A DNA stretch of 8,932 nucleotides from NCBI GenBank assembly GCA_965372355.1, contig CBDVBZ010000134.1, forward strand, positions 1-8,932, read 5' to 3'. Shown piece by piece: positions 6,795 to 8,932 of the stretch (the first letter of the stretch is position 1; each line of letters begins with the position of its first letter). This DNA comes from CBDVBZ01 sp965372355. GTDB taxonomy: Bacteria > Krumholzibacteriota > Krumholzibacteriia > WVZY01. Made by a program: the position numbers and the translations under genes. The notes under the pieces are model-generated. The model worked only from the letters and a program-made list of their open reading frames with translations, was not told where the DNA came from and did not search any database.

Positions 6795-8930
6795 TTATTG
6801 AAGCGTTTTCATAATCTCTTCGTAGCGAGGATGACTGCGGATCGGGTCGAGATCCGTGTCGTTCTCGATCCATGCCTTGTGGGCGAACCCCGCCTTGACC
6901 GCCTTGTCGAAATAGTAGATCGCCTCGTCGATCTCGCCCAGCCTGGCGTAGTTGCACACGATGCCATAGAGGATGTACGAGTCATTGGGATCGAGTGAGA
7001 CCGCCCGCATCGACCACTTCAAGCCTCTCTCGGTCTCGCCGAGATCGATCAGGGCGCTCGATCCGAGGTAGACGGCCCGTGAATCATCCGGGTTGGTCTC
7101 GAGATGCTTCTCGACGTTTTGCAGCCCTTTCCGGTAGGCGGCGTCACCTTCCTCGTGGCGGCCCATGTCCTTCAGGATGAATCCGAGCATGTTGGGGGCC
7201 TGGTGGTCATCGGGACTCACCTCACAGGCTTTCTCGAACATATCCACGGCCTCCTGTTTCTTACCCTGGACAAAATAGATGCGGGCAAAGAAATAGTAAG
7301 CCTCGAAAAGACTCGGGTTGAGCCGGATTGCCGTCTCGAACTCGTGCTCGGCCTCCTTGTACTGCTTGTTTAGTGATACGGCAAGTCCTCGGGCCGCGTG
7401 GGCCTCGGCGAGCTCCGGGTCCAGTTCGAGCGCCTTCTGACTGGCCGCCATCGCGTTGTCGAGATTCTCTTCTTTTCTGTCGAAATACCAGTAGAGATAG
7501 GAGTAGGTGTCCGCCATACCGGCGTGCGCCAGCGCATAGTCCGGGTCTTTCTTGATCGCTTTGGAGAACATATTGCGCGCATCACGGATCCGACTTCGCT
7601 TTGTCTGGTAGAAGAGTTTTCTCCCGCGAAGATAGAAGTCGTACGCCTCGACGTTTTTTGTCGCAGACTTCTCGAGCGCCCGCTTCTCCTTGTCGCTGAG
7701 CTTGATCTTCAACGCCTCGACGATACTGCGTCCGATCTCCTCTTCGATGACAAACACATCCTTTGTCTCACGGTCGTACTGTTCGGACCACATATCGTAG
7801 CCGTCGGCGACGTTTATCAGGTGCGCCGTTATACGCAGCCGGTCACCGGACTTGCGAACGCTGCCTTCGAGCACAGATGTGACACCGAGCTTCTGGCCAA
7901 TCTTGCGGATGTCCTGCTGCGCGCCCTTGAAGGCAAACGATGATGTCCGCGACACGACATCCAGACTGTCCACCTGAACGAGGTTGTTGATGATCTCCTC
8001 GGCCATCCCAAAGCAGAAATACTCCTGGTCCTTCTCCCGGCTCATGTCGACAAACGGCAGTACCGCTATCGATGGCCGGGTTTTGCCCGGCGAAGCGGAC
8101 GCTTCCGACTCCGGATCGAGGTCCTCCCTGACGGACTTCAAATCGGCCATCATCCTGGCGACACTCGGGTATCTATCGTCGAGATCCTTGGCCATCGCCT
8201 TCTCGATGATCTCATCGAGCTCCAGCGAAATCCCGGGGCGCAACTGGGATACCGGCGCTGGCTCCGTGTTCAGGACGGCGAACGACACGGCCGTGTCGTA
8301 TTCGCCCGTGAAGGGCAGGTCTCCCGTGAGCATCTCGTAGAGGCATACGCCCAGCGACCAGATATCGCTACGCTCATCAACCTCCTCGCCGCGTGTCTGT
8401 TCCGGCGACATATACGCGACGGTACCCATGGCAGTGTTCGATTTTGTGATCGTCGTCGCGCCCGCGACCGTGGCCAGGCCGAAGTCCATGACTTTTACCT
8501 GGCCATCACCGGTCAGCATCACATTGGCGCTCTTTATATCACGATGGACGATGCCTTTTTTGTGGGCCACATCCAGGCCTCTGCAGACCTGGATGGCGAT
8601 ATCCAGTGCCTCGATCGGTTCGAGCGGACCCGATTTGAGCTTCTCTGCCAGATCCACCCCATCGAGATAGGCCATGGCGATGAAGATCCAATCCTCCGCC
8701 GAGTCTATCTCGTAGATCGTGCAAATGTTGGGATGGCTGAGACCCGCCGCCGCGCGCGCCTCACGGATAAAGCGCTTCTTGTATTCCTCGGCGCCGAACT
8801 CACCGCTTCGGAGGAACTTCAACGCCACGGGGCGGTCGAGCTGGGTGTCCTGTGCCTTATAGATGACACCCATACCGCCCTCGCCGAGCTTTTCGAGGAT
8901 CTTGTAGTGGGAGATCGTTCGGCCAATCAT
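6795..8930 (-). CDS. Ser/Thr protein kinase with TolB/FlgO-like domain and TPR repeats
   Basis: This is a 711-residue three-part protein. Residues about 9-270 form a PknB/Hanks-type kinase with all key elements: GEGGMG loop (16-21), K38 in VALKFL, E57, catalytic HRDIKSAN (D131, N136), DFG (149-151), a Thr/Ser-rich activation loop (159-170) and MSPEQ before DERSDIWSLG. Residues about 286-410, starting RPSIAVLPFVDMS, match the TolB-N/FlgO-like domain often found with such kinases and cyclases. Residues about 425-680 contain TPR helices, for example ALAHAGMADTYSYLYWYF, LAEAHAARGLAVSL and SLFEAYYFFARIYF, and likely bind partner proteins. No transmembrane segment or signal peptide is seen, so it should be cytoplasmic, unlike classical PknB. 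It would phosphorylate Ser/Thr on unknown targets. ATG at 8928-8930 gives the usual MIGRTISHYKILEKLG start, but only two upstream bases are visible, so promoter and ribosome binding site cannot be assessed. It converges on the nitrilase gene. Confidence 0.95.
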   Translation of the reverse strand: MIGRTISHYKILEKLGEGGMGVIYKAQDTQLDRPVALKFLRSGEFGAEEYKKRFIREARAAAGLSHPNICTIYEIDSAEDWIFIAMAYLDGVDLAEKLKSGPLEPIEALDIAIQVCRGLDVAHKKGIVHRDIKSANVMLTGDGQVKVMDFGLATVAGATTITKSNTAMGTVAYMSPEQTRGEEVDERSDIWSLGVCLYEMLTGDLPFTGEYDTAVSFAVLNTEPAPVSQLRPGISLELDEIIEKAMAKDLDDRYPSVARMMADLKSVREDLDPESEASASPGKTRPSIAVLPFVDMSREKDQEYFCFGMAEEIINNLVQVDSLDVVSRTSSFAFKGAQQDIRKIGQKLGVTSVLEGSVRKSGDRLRITAHLINVADGYDMWSEQYDRETKDVFVIEEEIGRSIVEALKIKLSDKEKRALEKSATKNVEAYDFYLRGRKLFYQTKRSRIRDARNMFSKAIKKDPDYALAHAGMADTYSYLYWYFDRKEENLDNAMAASQKALELDPELAEAHAARGLAVSLNKQYKEAEHEFETAIRLNPSLFEAYYFFARIYFVQGKKQEAVDMFEKACEVSPDDHQAPNMLGFILKDMGRHEEGDAAYRKGLQNVEKHLETNPDDSRAVYLGSSALIDLGETERGLKWSMRAVSLDPNDSYILYGIVCNYARLGEIDEAIYYFDKAVKAGFAHKAWIENDTDLDPIRSHPRYEEIMKTLQ

Positions 8931-8932
8931 CG

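Noticed and set aside
7398..7943. A 181-codon plus-strand open frame inside the kinase gene
   Set aside because: It is antisense to the TPR and TolB/FlgO-like parts of the kinase; its Leu/Val/Arg-rich composition is the complement of that sequence, and no domain is recognisable.
1..8932. Mobile element, CRISPR, toxin-antitoxin or defence system
   Set aside because: No transposase, integrase, repeat-spacer array or recognisable defence gene is present; all six genes are metabolic, proteolytic or signalling proteins with similar base composition.

Overview
The window is dense, GC-rich bacterial chromosome with codon third positions dominated by G and C. It holds six protein-coding genes and almost no spare DNA; the longest gap is 117 bases. 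No rRNA, tRNA, CRISPR array, transposase, integrase or phage gene is visible. The Ser/Thr kinase fused to a TolB/FlgO-like domain and TPRs is a type common in Acidobacteriota, Gemmatimonadota, Zixibacteria, Latescibacteria and similar, often uncultured, free-living lineages. I cannot place the organism more precisely from the sequence alone.

Layout: five genes run left to right and one runs right to left. (1) Positions 1-891: the 3' part of an M3-like zinc metallopeptidase whose start lies outside the window. (2) 917-2296: an exported PhoA-superfamily alkaline phosphatase. Its nucleophile serine region and overall order are clear, but all three zinc-binding histidines of classical PhoA are replaced. 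(3) 2349-3407: an aldo/keto reductase with an intact catalytic tetrad. (4) 3485-5659: polyphosphate kinase Ppk1 with both key histidines, probably with its own extended -10 promoter. (5) 5736-6677: a nitrilase with an intact Glu-Lys-Cys triad. A good intrinsic terminator sits between ppk and the nitrilase, almost touching the nitrilase ribosome binding site. (6) 8930-6795, minus strand: the kinase, convergent with the nitrilase. The convergent gap contains a short direct repeat and inverted repeats.

How the genes fit together: the gaps between genes 1 and 4 are short (25, 52 and 77 bases), so peptidase, phosphatase and reductase look like one transcription unit leading into ppk. A phosphatase that would release phosphate outside the cytoplasm lies near a kinase that stores phosphate as polyphosphate. 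This suggests a phosphorus theme, but the reductase, nitrilase and peptidase do not obviously belong to it, so the grouping may be incidental.

I did not find a wholly new system. The points most worth checking are the altered metal site of the phosphatase and the terminator placed directly in front of the nitrilase.
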